Shown here in pieces: positions 37,986 to 49,290 of a stretch of 64,000 nt of DNA; positions within the stretch are counted from its first letter, which is position 1; each line of letters opens with the position of its first letter. The stretch comes from Phaseolus vulgaris (lineage: Eukaryota; Streptophyta; Magnoliopsida; Fabales; Fabaceae), in the NCBI RefSeq assembly GCF_000499845.2, contig NC_023751.2, positions 11,509,564 through 11,573,563 on the forward strand. Direction: 5' to 3'. Under the pieces are notes generated by a model. The model was not told where the DNA came from. It saw only the letters and a list, made by a program, of their open reading frames with translations, and ran no database searches. The position numbers and the translations under genes were made by a program.

Positions 37986-40025
37986 AGCCTTTATTGTTGA
38001 TCAACCATTTATTTGTATGGACTGAGACCATGCTGATTCCTCCAACTTCAGGATTTCTGTTTTAAAGTGTTTAAATTTTTAACACAATTTTCATTACTTA
38101 AACTTTATTAAAATTATAAAAACACAAATAAAATAATTAAATACAACATGAGACTAATTTTTTATTTTATTTTATATAAATTTCCACTGATAAAAATATG
38201 TACTTTAATTTCTCTTCCATAAATAGATTGAACACGAAGTTAGGTAGTGGGCCTTAAATTGTAATATTCTAAAAGAATTTTCAGAGAACTAATGGCAGTT
38301 TATATTGGCTGTATTACTAGTTTGATTTTTATTAAACATATAATTGTTTAATATATTGAATCAATATTTAATTAAATTGTATATCGATTTTTTCCTAAAT
38401 GTGTATTTTATTAAAATTTTGAAAATGACTTATAAATTTTTAAAGAAACATGATTCAATTCATTTGAATAAATTAAAGTTTTGGTGATTGGACGTTTTAT
38501 ACCGATGTTAATATTTTATTCACATTCCATCTGATAAATCACACTCTATCATTAATATTATTATTGTTTTTATTAATATTATTTACCATTATTAATACAG
38601 TCACATCAAACAATTAATACTAGTAATTTTTATTTTATTTTTATCCTATTATATTCTTATTCTATTGAACATGACAGCTTTCATAGTAAGTCATTAACTT
38701 AGTTTAACAAATTTCACAAATGTTGAATTGACATATCTTTGTTTAAAAATTGTTTTACATTTTTGTTAATTTTAATATAATATGAATTTTATTTTCTTAT
38801 CATATCCTTATTTATTTTATCTAATTAAAATAGTTCTCAGGCTTACCATAAGTAAAAGAAATGATGATAATGTCATACTAACAAATTAAAAACACTGTAA
38901 TACAAATTAAGTATATTTGCGCAAATATCAAATTTAGTATTTGAGAAGAGTAATAAAAATATCTCTTTTGCGGGTCTAATTTGTTAAATCATTTTCTTTT
39001 AAGTACCATGATAGGAGACAAATATTTGGTGGGTTTAATCTTCTTTTATTGAGTTTTTTTTTACAGTAAATTCAATTTGATAACATGAAAATGATAAATA
39101 ATTTTTGTTAATAAAAAATAATATAGTAAATTTTTTAATTATTTCATGTAAACTTTATTTTTTAAGTGGTATATATACTTTCTTAACATTATTTATTTAT
39201 TTTCGCCTGTTCTTTCACTTATTGCGGAAGATATTTTTTATATTTCCTTCATTCGAGATAATATGTTCTTTTATTTTCTATTTTTCGTTCACTTATTTAT
39301 TTATATATATATATATATTTATTTGTTCCATTTCTTCTTAATTAAAGGTGTTTTTTTTTTAATTTTAATCTAAGTTATTAATAAGAAAGGTGGAGAAATA
39401 GAAGAAAAATACTTCATAGATTTATTATTATTATTATTTGATCACACACTGCTTTTTGTTTGACTGATGGACTCTTGTCAAGACCTTACATAAGGAGTTG
39501 AACATGTTATGTGCTGTTTCTTTTCACTACACATGGTGTTTTCTTTCAGAGCTTAAAGTTGCTGCTGAACATTGAATTCTTCATCTTTTGCGTCAATCTA
39601 GAGAAAGACTTTGGATAAATGTTTTTGGCTCTGGGACACGCATCTCACAGCAAGAAAGAACATTGAACCAAAAACATTACACCATGTCAAGTTCTTCTCC
39701 CCCAATATCCTACACAATCCAATTCAATCCACGAATAACATTATTTTATACATTGTTTTTGTTCCTATATTATTTTCTTTCGGTTTGGCCATATCCTCTC
39801 TACTCTTTAAGACCATATACACTTTTTTTATCCTCACTGTTTTTATAAGATTTAACTGACTGAAGAAACAACCGCAGATACACAAAACACATGTTCAATG
39901 AATACATATATGTTATACATATTGGAAAAGTTTACATAACTTTTTTAACTGAGGAATAATAATTCAATGCAACCACTATATAGAGATATTTTTATGTATT
40001 CACGTGATATTTTGGATATTTAATT

Positions 40026-40061
<36 letters not shown>

Positions 40062-41335
40062 CTGGTTAGCACTACCCTTGAATTACAGACAACTTGGCCT
40101 CCCACGAAGTGAACCAATTAAAGTTTAGAGATGAGAGATGTTAGCGTCAGGACAAGACAAACAAATAGCCATTTCTAATATCTTTCTCATTATTTCTTCA
40201 AGCTCTGTGGGATACTCTATACCACACTTTTTAGCTACTATAAATATTCATGCACAATATTTTTTTAAAACTGTGAACATCTTACCGATATAAATTTACT
40301 TTAAGTCAAATTATTACATATCCCAAGATAATATTTCATAATATATGTAATAATATATAAATAGATATGAATTATTTTATAAAATAATATTATAAGATTG
40401 AATTAAATTTAAGACTTATTTTTTTTATATATAACTTAAACTAAAAAACTTATTTCATATGTAAAATAAGTTAAACAAAGACTTAATGTATAAACTTTTG
40501 TTGTTTTTATGTGATGGCAGATGATTGTTGTTATTTGAGATCAGCCTAGTTGAGATGTCAAATTGTATAGTGATGTCTAACATGAAAATTTTTATAAAAA
40601 AAAAAATTAAACAAAGACTCAATGTATTAATTTTTTGACTCGATGTATAAATTTTTGACAGAAGAAGAAAAACTAACAAAAATATTACATGTAATGTGCA
40701 AAGTGCATATATTTTAATCACGTAACTCTAATTTAAGCTATGAAATGCAAGCACAATTAATAGTTCCAACTCAAAAATGCTTATCATGCCGACAACTCAT
40801 TGAACAAAATAAAGAATCAATGTTACAAAAGACAGTGTTCAATAAAAAAAACATACATACCACACAATTAAAGCAGGACTATTAAAATAGGGAAGACAAA
40901 TAAGGGCAATGGATGTTGCCCTAAAACATAAATATGCATTGATAATAAAATCACGAGAAATATTGTGTCTAACAAGTAATGTGTGAAACATATAATTACT
41001 GTTGCTGGACAATTCTCAATCCTCTAAACAACGTTTCAATTTAGTGAATACAAAATGATTACAATTATAAAAAGAAGTTCCCCTAAAAAATTTAGATTTA
41101 TTGATGAAAATTAGGGCATTCATAAAAGTTAATAAGTATTTTTTATATATAAATAGTATGGTTATCCAAAAAATACAGTCATAAATTAATGTGTATGTTA
41201 ACTTTTTACTTATTGATTGTCGAAAAAGTCATATCAACCTGAATTGTGATTAGATGAGAGTGGTATTATATTTTGTATCGTTTACATAATAATTAAACTC
41301 AAAACTAAATTATAGTTGTTGTGTTTCTCTTTAAC
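37986..41335. other. gene-free AT-rich stretch
   Basis: Nothing coding is supported. Contents: TA runs at 39302-39320 and 40033-40062, an (ATT)n run at 39422-39437, and a segment at 40490-40590 (TGTTGTTATTTGAGATCAGCC...ACATGAAAATTTTTATA) related to 22550-22600, i.e. a dispersed repeat. Frames at 39588-39859 overlap each other and lack a domain. Confidence 0.5.
40033..40062. repeat. (TA)n microsatellite
   Basis: About 30 bp of uninterrupted alternating TA. Confidence 0.95.
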
Positions 41336-42125
41336 CACTGGTATAGAAAGAGTTTATAACGGCAGTTATATATTCGTATTTATTGTAAACTTAGTTTTAT
41401 ATCGAAGAGATAAGAATATGGCTATTTAGTCGCATTCGTAAATGCGATTTATAAATGTGGTTATGGTAAATAACCGCATTCTTATTTAAACTTTTGAAAA
41501 TAACAATATTAAAACCCTAAATCCTAAGGCAGCAACGACGGTGGCAACAACAACAAAGTAAATACAGAATATCAAAAATCAAACAGCAAACAATGAAGCA
41601 GTGATGACCTTCTCCAGTACAAAAAAAAAAAAAACAAACAGATAAGAGAACAAAAAAAATATATAAACCAATGGTGAAGAAGAAAAGCGAAATCGAAACG
41701 AACTTACAATGACACAAAGAAGACAATGAAGGCTCGCAGAAGATGAGAGGAAGCACGAGAGAAAAAACAAAAAGAGAAAACGAAGCGCAAGAGAACCCTT
41801 CGCCAATGCAAGAAAACAAACAAATAAGTGAAACGAAAAAAATTTATAAACCATTAGTGAAAAGAAAGAAAGCAGATCGAAATGTCAAAAAGAAAGAGAT
41901 TAGCACCAGAGCAGAAACAGACAAAACATGAAGTGTCAAGAAGAAAGAAAGTATGAAAGCGTAAGTGACGCGCTTGAGAATTAAGGTAAAAAATAATTTA
42001 AGAATGCGACTATTAATAATAATTGTATTATTAAATCATGTGCTTTGATTTACAAATTCGACTATTTGTAATAACCGCATTTTTAAATAAAGTTAATTTA
42101 AAAATGCTACCGCGTTTTAATGACA
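41336..42125. mobile_element. non-autonomous CACTA-like element (ends approximate)
   Basis: The left edge CACTGGTATAGAAAGAG starts with a CACTG tip like many CACTA elements. Repeated CGCATT(C/T) and AACCGCATT words lie in both orientations near both sides: TCGCATTCGTAAATGCG at 41430 and ATAACCGCATTCTTA at 41473 on the left; AAGAATGCGAC at 42000 and ATAACCGCATTTTTA at 42080 on the right. This is the usual subterminal repeat layout. The interior (41520-41950) is purine-rich on the + strand and carries a roughly 207-bp internal duplication. No transposase fragment is seen and the right TIR is unclear. Confidence 0.5.
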
Positions 42126-42134
42126 ATGACTAAC

Positions 42135-42208
42135 TCTAAAAATACATTAAATAAATAGTTGCTATTTATATTCTAAAAATACATTAAATAAATAGTTGTT
42201 ATTTATAC
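42135..42208. repeat. 2 x 37-bp tandem repeat
   Basis: TCTAAAAATACATTAAATAA followed by ATAGTTG(C/T)TATTTATA occurs twice in a row, with a single C/T difference. Confidence 0.9.
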
Positions 42209-44778
42209 TGGTAAAAGGATAATTTTTTAGTTTGTAGATATGATCTCATATATTATAATTTGAAAGGGTAGGATAATTAATGTACTTAAAATTTGGTTGA
42301 ATATTTATATATTGACAAATATGGGGGAGTTACGTTGCTTTAAATTAAGTGATTGATATTTCAGAATTATTATAAGTCTAGATATAATAACAATTTAAGG
42401 TACCGCAAACCCAAAATATATAAATACCACATTTTTTTGAAAAAATATAAAAATTTGAGAGTCAAAATAACGATAATTTTTTTTTACCATAGATTCTACT
42501 AACTTTTATAGAAACATTGGATCCAAAGCTTAGAGACGGTTATTTTTTACAACACGCGGAGCAGGCATTCTTTTATTTTTTTATTGATAAAAAATATTAA
42601 AACATTTGATGATATTCTAATCTATATAAAAGAAATTAGAAAAATAAAATTAATTTTTTTGAATAAAAATTATATAAAAATCTGACATTCTCTAAAAGTT
42701 ATACAAAATCTGTATATAAATATGCATAAATTTAAGACTTATCCAAGATGCCATATAATGACGGAGATCTTATATTTTAATTTCTTTAAAAATATTTGTG
42801 TTAGAGATTTCATAAAAACAAATATTTTTATCTATAAATAATTAAATAATAATAAAAATATTTAAAGGAAATTCAAATCTTTATACAGAACTATTAAGAA
42901 AACTTCTCACCATCCAACAAATAACAGGATTCTTGCATCAACCCAACAACAATTTAGTACTTAATATAATTACATCGTATCCAGCAAAAAAAAAAATATA
43001 TTATAATATATAATTTTATTTTAAGTTAATTTTATAAAGTTGAATTAAATTTAAAATCAATTTTATAAGGTTGAATTAGATTTAAAGTTATATTTTTAAT
43101 ATGACTTCATAATAGTTTAAAACTTATTTCAGTAAAAATTTGATTTTATTAAATTGTTCATAAATATATAGTTTTATATATTTGATAAATAAAATGTGTT
43201 AAAAATTCTACGTATAAAAATGAGAACAAATTTTACTTTTTCATTTAAATTTAAATGAATTTCTTAGCAAAGTGGGAGAATTTATATTTGAGATATAGAG
43301 TAAAAATAGTGAATATGTAAGTAGAGTGTAATGAAATAATGAAATAGTGAGGTGGAGAAGCACGTAAGATGAAAGGGTTGACGAAGCAGATGGCAATCAC
43401 GTGTGAGGGGATGAGGTGGAAGGACGTCATGACCGTGCCTGATAGTAAACGCAACCACCGCATTGGTGTCAGATAATCACGTGGATTTCTCATGCATCTT
43501 CTCCTCTATCCCCGTGCTCTTTTCTTTTCTTTTTCTTTTCTTCCTACTTGGTTGCTAAATGCTAATGCTTATGCTACCCTCACACACAACTCTATGCACT
43601 TTACTCTCCCAATTTCCTTTCCACCCATTTAAACTTCATACATGCTCAATTTCATCTCTCAAAACTATTTAATATAAATAATGCAAAAAATATATGTTAT
43701 TCATGATAGATAGATAGATACCATGAGCTAACACTACACCTTACAGCTCGCATCATCCTCTTTTACACCGTGTCCACCCTTTGTCGTCTTCAACTTTTTT
43801 AGGCCTCGGAAACCCTCCCATCATGCCCCTCCCTACATTCATCTTTCATATTGCTCCCAACCTAATTCAACTTCTTTTTCTCATTCAATTTTCTTCCAAA
43901 TCTTAAACATCTCCCTCACTCTCTCTGCTATATTAATAATACAATTATTTTTTAAATTATTAACATTTATGATTTATGTAATTTTATAAACATAAATTCA
44001 AATTAAATATTTACATATATATATATACACATAATATCTTCGCAAATTTCTTATTTTATTGTAGGAAGTTTCTAACCTAAAAGTTATGTCATTTTTTATG
44101 TTTTTCATTTCGTTTTATATTTATTTATTTTGGCTTCTTATATCCATCAATGTAAACAATACTTTTTTAAAAACAAAAACACCATTAATTTACTCACATA
44201 TTTCTACTAGCAAACGTTCCAAATTAACACAAGTTAATTGATTGAATCATGAATCATTAATTATTTTTTGCTGTCCATTTAAAAACATGGAAATAGTTTT
44301 GAATACTCCTTTAATGTGGACACCCAAAACGAGATAGGAGAAGAGATGAAGAATGAGTTATTGATAGGATTGGTAAAAAAAGTATGGGAAAAGAAGAAAA
44401 ATTGTTAATATAGAGTGTTTACTATGTTCGAGTGTCCCAAAAAAAAATTATTTAAAATTTTTGTTGCTGCAAAACTTAAGGTGCGCTTCTGAGTATACAT
44501 AGAGGAAATACAATACAGTTTGCATACAGAGGAAAGGGGAGATATGAGAATTGGTTTTGGCGAAGAATTGAATTTTTTTGGCATAAGTTTTTTCTTATTG
44601 TTGATAACAATTTAAGACAACTGGATTTCGAAAGACATGCCCGAATTGGGCGGGGCAGGTGCATACATATAATTTGCACCAATATATATTATATATAATC
44701 GAGAGAGGCTAAGCCTTAATTATATATATAAGAGTATTTATGAATTGACTAACTAGGTTTTACGCACTAAACGAATCC
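42209..44778. other. gene-free stretch downstream of the HEC gene
   Basis: AT-rich from 42209 to 43240. From 43340 to 43900 the composition is GC-richer with C/T-rich runs and contains the ACGT-box cluster at 43398-43483, but no coding frame with a domain. 44470-44778 may be the 3' UTR of the bHLH gene on the minus strand. Confidence 0.45.
43398..43483. promoter_or_regulatory. cluster of ACGT-core elements (two G-boxes, one C-box)
   Basis: CACGTG at 43398-43403, GACGTC at 43423-43428 and CACGTG at 43478-43483 lie within 86 bp in otherwise AT-rich DNA. These are bZIP/bHLH binding cores. No transcript is evident beside them; the closest gene (HEC type) has its 3' end 1.3 kb away. Confidence 0.35.
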
Positions 44779-45591
44779 TTAATGATATGAATTAGGCAGA
44801 GGAAAATAAGGGGTGGAATTGGAAGTGGAGGTGGTAGCAGTCCTAATAGAACCAGACATAGCAACAGGGAACCCTATCCCTGGTGCGTTAACACCGACAA
44901 GTGGCCTAATATTGTTAGAGGAAGCGCGTTCCAGCGACTGAACCTGCGTTTTCAGAAACTTAACGTAGTGAATGGCCTCATCCAACATGGACGCAGTGTC
45001 CATCTTGGTCCCTCCAGGGACCAGTCTCTGCAGTATCCTTATCCTCTCGCTGATCCTCTCTCTGCGGTGCCGCGCTGCCACACTCTGAGGGTCCTTCGAA
45101 ATCTTCACGTTCCTCCGCTTCGGCGGCTTCACCGACTCCGGGTCTATGTGTATCGGCTGCATCGCCGCCATCCTGAATATCATATCCCTCATCGCCGCCA
45201 TGGAGTTCCGCTTCTCACCGTAAGGGTTTACAGTTGCACCCTCGGTTGGGGTTTGTTGAAGCATTATTGGGGAAGGGTTGTTGTTGTTGTTGTCGGAGAA
45301 AGAGATTGTGGTGGGAGATGTGGACGATGGTAATAAGTGCGTGAAGGAGTAAGAGGACCAAGGTATAGGGCTAGGAGGGTTATTATCAACTAAATCTGCT
45401 AGAGGCACAGTGCTACCACTGCATATATTGTTGTTGTTACCGTAGAAGTCCTCGGGGGGGTGAAAATCTTCCATGGTGTTGGTGTCACCATAGGGTTCAG
45501 AGAATTGAGGTATGTGTTGCATCATCATGGTCATGATGTCCATCTGCTGGTGCTGCTTCTCCTCCGGCTTTAACTGCTCCACAGTGTCCAT
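44779..45591 (-). CDS. HEC: HECATE-type bHLH transcription factor (HEC1/HEC2-like)
   Basis: An uninterrupted 270-codon frame, as expected since HEC genes are intronless. The N-terminal region is Asn/Pro/Ser-rich with an M-D-I-M-T-M-M-M-Q start segment. The HEC signature [14 protein letters not shown] (122-135) and [14 protein letters not shown] (147-160) precede the bHLH at about 166-222 ([14 protein letters not shown] ... [18 protein letters not shown]). As in other group VIIIb members (HEC, IND), the E-box-contacting Glu of the basic region is replaced, here by Ala. Known HEC proteins act in the nucleus in stigma, transmitting tract and shoot meristem development with SPATULA. The N-terminus matches HEC1/2 better than HEC3. 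The + frame at 44968-45333 is a shadow. Confidence 0.93.
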   Translation of the reverse strand: MDTVEQLKPEEKQHQQMDIMTMMMQHIPQFSEPYGDTNTMEDFHPPEDFYGNNNNICSGSTVPLADLVDNNPPSPIPWSSYSFTHLLPSSTSPTTISFSDNNNNNPSPIMLQQTPTEGATVNPYGEKRNSMAAMRDMIFRMAAMQPIHIDPESVKPPKRRNVKISKDPQSVAARHRRERISERIRILQRLVPGGTKMDTASMLDEAIHYVKFLKTQVQSLERASSNNIRPLVGVNAPGIGFPVAMSGSIRTATTSTSNSTPYFPLPNSYH

Positions 45592-45762
45592 TAATGGGTT
45601 GTTTCAGCTTGCTGAAGGAAAAAGGGGAGGTGGAGTAGTGAAGTGAAAATGGTGAGAGTGAGGGGGAAAAGGAAAAAGGATGAACAAGTATGTAAAGGGT
45701 AACTGAAAAAACTGAGAAAATTAGCAGACGGGTACAGAGAGGGATGGGGAAGAAAAAGAAGA

Positions 45763-45773
45763 ATATATATTTA
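45763..45773 (-). promoter_or_regulatory. candidate TATA box of the HEC gene
   Basis: The minus strand reads TAAATATATATTC about 175 bp upstream of the ATG, giving a pyrimidine-rich 5' leader of about 140 bases. A longer TA run at 45958-45972 is an alternative. Confidence 0.35.
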
Positions 45774-46849
45774 GCAGTGGAATTGGGAGTTGAGTTTCTC
45801 TCAGAATTTGCAGTATGAGAAGGGTTTGTTAGAGTGGTGAGAAAGGAGGGGCAATAGTGAAAATAAAAAAACAATAAAATAGTGATATTGGGAACAGACT
45901 ACAGCAAATCATCAACACCTGGGAAGCGGTGACTCTCTACATGTTTATGCCTCCCCACATATATATATATAATTAGCATGTTTTTTTTTATAGATAAATA
46001 ATAAATAAAATAAAGAATTTAAGATACGTTACAATTAATTAATTTGAAAATTATATTGTGTCATATCAAAATGTAAACGGAAATCTTTTACTATCGTATC
46101 AAAAATGGCAAAAAGAAAGTCTTTTTACCATTCAGTTGTCAAATAATATTTTCTTAAAAAAAATTCAATTCCCAACTATTTCAGAATTAGCATGTTATAA
46201 TATTATTGTTGTTATAAACTTTTACTGAATATACTGTTCAAGCTATATGTGAATTGTTAAAAGACAAATAATTACGAAAAAAATGTTTTGCGAACTTTGC
46301 CAGAACAACTCAGATTATTTAAATTTTAAGAAATGATAAAAATATATGAAAATGAGCATATTTAAGAGCATGTTGTTAATGCCCTACTTAAGCAAAAGGA
46401 AATAACATAAAAATACTAAAAATGTTTGTAAATTTTATTAGTATGAGGGAACAATTTATCACTGGCCTAATTATAGAGGAATAAGTAAGTTAAGTAATCA
46501 AGAAACAGGGAAATTGAACACATGTTTATTAAAAATCAAATGTCATTTAATCATTTAAAAGAAGCTGATATTCATACACCATTTTTGTTATAATTAATAC
46601 AAACACTCCTATTTAAATAAATATATATATAATTATTTTTATCAATAAATACAAATATATAAATAAATGAAGTATTTTGAAGTGTTCTTACCTATATAAA
46701 TAAAGCTTAAAATATATACAAAGAGAATATTAAACGTTTTTTAACCTTCTTTCCTATTAAAAATATATAACTTATAATTAGTATTTTTAAATTATACAAG
46801 TATTTAAAGTTAGAACTAAACTGCAACACAAATGAGACTTAACTCATAT
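45774..46849. other. HEC upstream region and AT-rich spacer
   Basis: The first 170 bases should hold proximal promoter elements. The rest is AT-rich without a recognised feature. Confidence 0.45.
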
Positions 46850-47303
46850 GAATGTCGAAAGAAACTTTAACAATTATACTAGTTAAATTTTGTCGTCACT
46901 TTATGATTATTATTAAATATTATAAATAATGTTAATATTATAAATAATATTAATTTTATTAATTTTTTATTAATAGTATTTATATTATTAATGTTATTAT
47001 TACTAGTATTATTAATTTTATTATATTATTAATATCATTAATACTATTAATATTACTAATTTTATTATTATTATTAATATTATTCATAGTAATAATATAA
47101 TACTAATTATATTATTATTATTAATAATATAATACTAATTATATTATTATATTAATATTATTAATTTTATAATATTAATAACATGTTATATTTATTAGTT
47201 ATGATTATTATTTTTTATTATTATTATATATGAATATTATTTATGATTTCATAATTAATTATATTATAATAATATTTTTAATATTATGTATATAATTATA
47301 CGA

Positions 47304-47422
47304 TAATAGTTGGTAGATAATATAGATTTGTGAGTAATAGTTGGTAGGTAATAGAGATTTGTGGGTAAAAGTTCGTAGGTAATAAAATATGTGGATAATA
47401 GTTGGTAGGTAATGCTGAATTT
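47304..47422. repeat. left-arm 31-bp tandem repeats
   Basis: About four units of TAATAGTTGGTAGGTAATAG followed by AGATTTGTGGG (31 bp), with increasing divergence rightwards. Confidence 0.75.
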
Positions 47423-48692
47423 ACCTACGGATTCAGATCTGTAAATAATATTTGTAGATAATGTTATTCGTAGGTAATGCTAAATTTACTTATGAACTAA
47501 AGTTCGTGGTTAAAAATTTGTAGATAATACTTTTTTTTTAGTATTATTTGAAAGTTGACCTACAAGGGTCATTCATATAAATTGAGTAAGAACTATTTTT
47601 TTATTAATAATAAAAATAATATAAATAAAAGTATTAGAAATATTCTAATTTATATAAAAAAAAAACTTCAATCCAAATCATATGAAAATAAAGATAATAA
47701 AAATAATCAAATATAATTTTTACAAATATTTTACATAAAAGGTTTCTTTCAACACATGTTAATAAATTAAAAAAAAATGAAGTAAAGTAGTGTTCTGATA
47801 GTCTTTAAGTCATAACTAGAGGTAAGTTTCTGACACATTATTGTACAATATCCCACCTCCAAAGTAAGAACTATTAATCCTACAAGTTTTAAGTTTTGTA
47901 AAGATAAAGCAACCCGTCCTAAGTCTAATTTTGGTAAAGCCAAATGTACAATGAATCTAACACTCGAATGTAGTTGTGTGACGTTTAAGTAGATGATAGT
48001 AACATTTTACTTTCAGATAGTGTGGATATTATAAATCTGGTGCATATATTTAAATTTAAATTTATGGTTTTGGGAGATATTAAACAGTTAAAGTCAGTGA
48101 CCTAATAATTAAGAAGGGAGGATTATTGTAGCAAATGATAAATCAAAGATGCTACGTCAACTAAGTGCCATTGAATTTGAAGGCCATGTATCTTTCATGG
48201 ATAAGTGTCCAAAATAATTATTGTCATCTTTGATTGCCATTTTATATACATTAAATGTTGTTGGACTCAGCTATTCTTTGGACTAATTTAAGTAAACTTG
48301 TTCATTGTACCTTACACATGTTTATAAAAAAATAGTTCTTATTTTAGCACTATAAAGTTATATAACAATATAACAGTTATCAAGCAATAATATCATTGAT
48401 TATATATGTGCGCGCGCGCGTAAATTATCTAAATGTTAAGAAAAAAATAACAAGTATAGTAAATACAAGAATAGTTAATATACTTTAAACTTTGAAAATA
48501 TATATAAATAAAATTAAAGTATTCTAAAAATTATATAATTTAAAGACAATAGATAAAGTATACTATTAAAAAAAAATATTATCTACGGATTTTTACCCAT
48601 AAATCTAAATCTGTAAGTAAATTCAATATTACCTACAAATATTACTTATGGATATTATTCACAGATTTACATTCGTAGGTAAATTCAACATT

Positions 48693-48946
48693 ACCTACTA
48701 ATTATTATCCACAAATCTCTAATACCTATCAACTATTATTCACAAATCTCTATTACCTACCAACTATTACTCACAAATCTCTATTATTTACCAACTATTA
48801 TCTACATATCTCTATTACCTACCAACAATTACTCACCAGTAACTATTATCTACTATCTATTACCTACTAACTATTACTCACAAATCTTTATTACAAACTA
48901 ATTATTATCCACATATCTCTATTACCTACCAACTATTATCATAGTA
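48693..48946. repeat. right-arm 31-bp tandem repeats (inverted)
   Basis: About eight units, some partly deleted, of CCTACCAACTATTACTCACA followed by AATCTCTATTA (31 bp), the reverse complement of the left-arm unit. Confidence 0.8.
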
Positions 48947-49290
48947 ATTATATACATAATATTAAAATATTATTATAATATAAATAATTATAAAATCATA
49001 ACTAATATTTATAAATAATAATAATAATAATAATATTAATAACATTATTATAATAATTAATAATAATATTAATTTGAAATATAATATTAATAAAATTAAT
49101 AATATAAATTATATTAAATATATATATATATAATATTTATATTATTAATTATATTAATATTGATAATCATACTAATAATTATATAATAATCATAAAAACT
49201 TGACTTGTAATAATTAATAATTAAAGTTTCTTGAAAAATAGGGATTTCACTTTGAGTTCCGTAGGTCGTTTGAGTCGCACTTTCTGTTTT

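Larger units (their letters stand above)
46850..49290. mobile_element. long fold-back (long-TIR) element, about 2.4 kb
   Basis: Left-arm features reappear reverse-complemented in the right arm. Pairs include AAGAAACTTTAA (46858) with TTAAAGTTTCTT (49231), TTTATGATTATTAT (46900) with ATAATCATAAAA (49187), TTATGATTTCATAATTA with its counterpart TTATAAAATCATAA, and AATATTATGTATATAATTATA (47280) with its counterpart at 48950. Inside both arms lie 31-bp tandem repeats (TAATAGTTGGTAGGTAATAG type). The interior (about 47525-48555) has no ORF of note. Structure fits a non-autonomous fold-back or long-TIR Mutator-like element. Ends and TSD are not resolved. Confidence 0.65.

Noticed and set aside
44968..45333. 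121-aa plus-strand frame over the HEC gene
   Set aside because: Antisense shadow of the bHLH coding region, rich in Arg/His/Val from complementary codons; no domain.
45497..45874. 125-aa minus-strand frame upstream of HEC
   Set aside because: Low-complexity hydrophobic translation of the pyrimidine-rich 5' leader that overlaps the HEC start in another frame.
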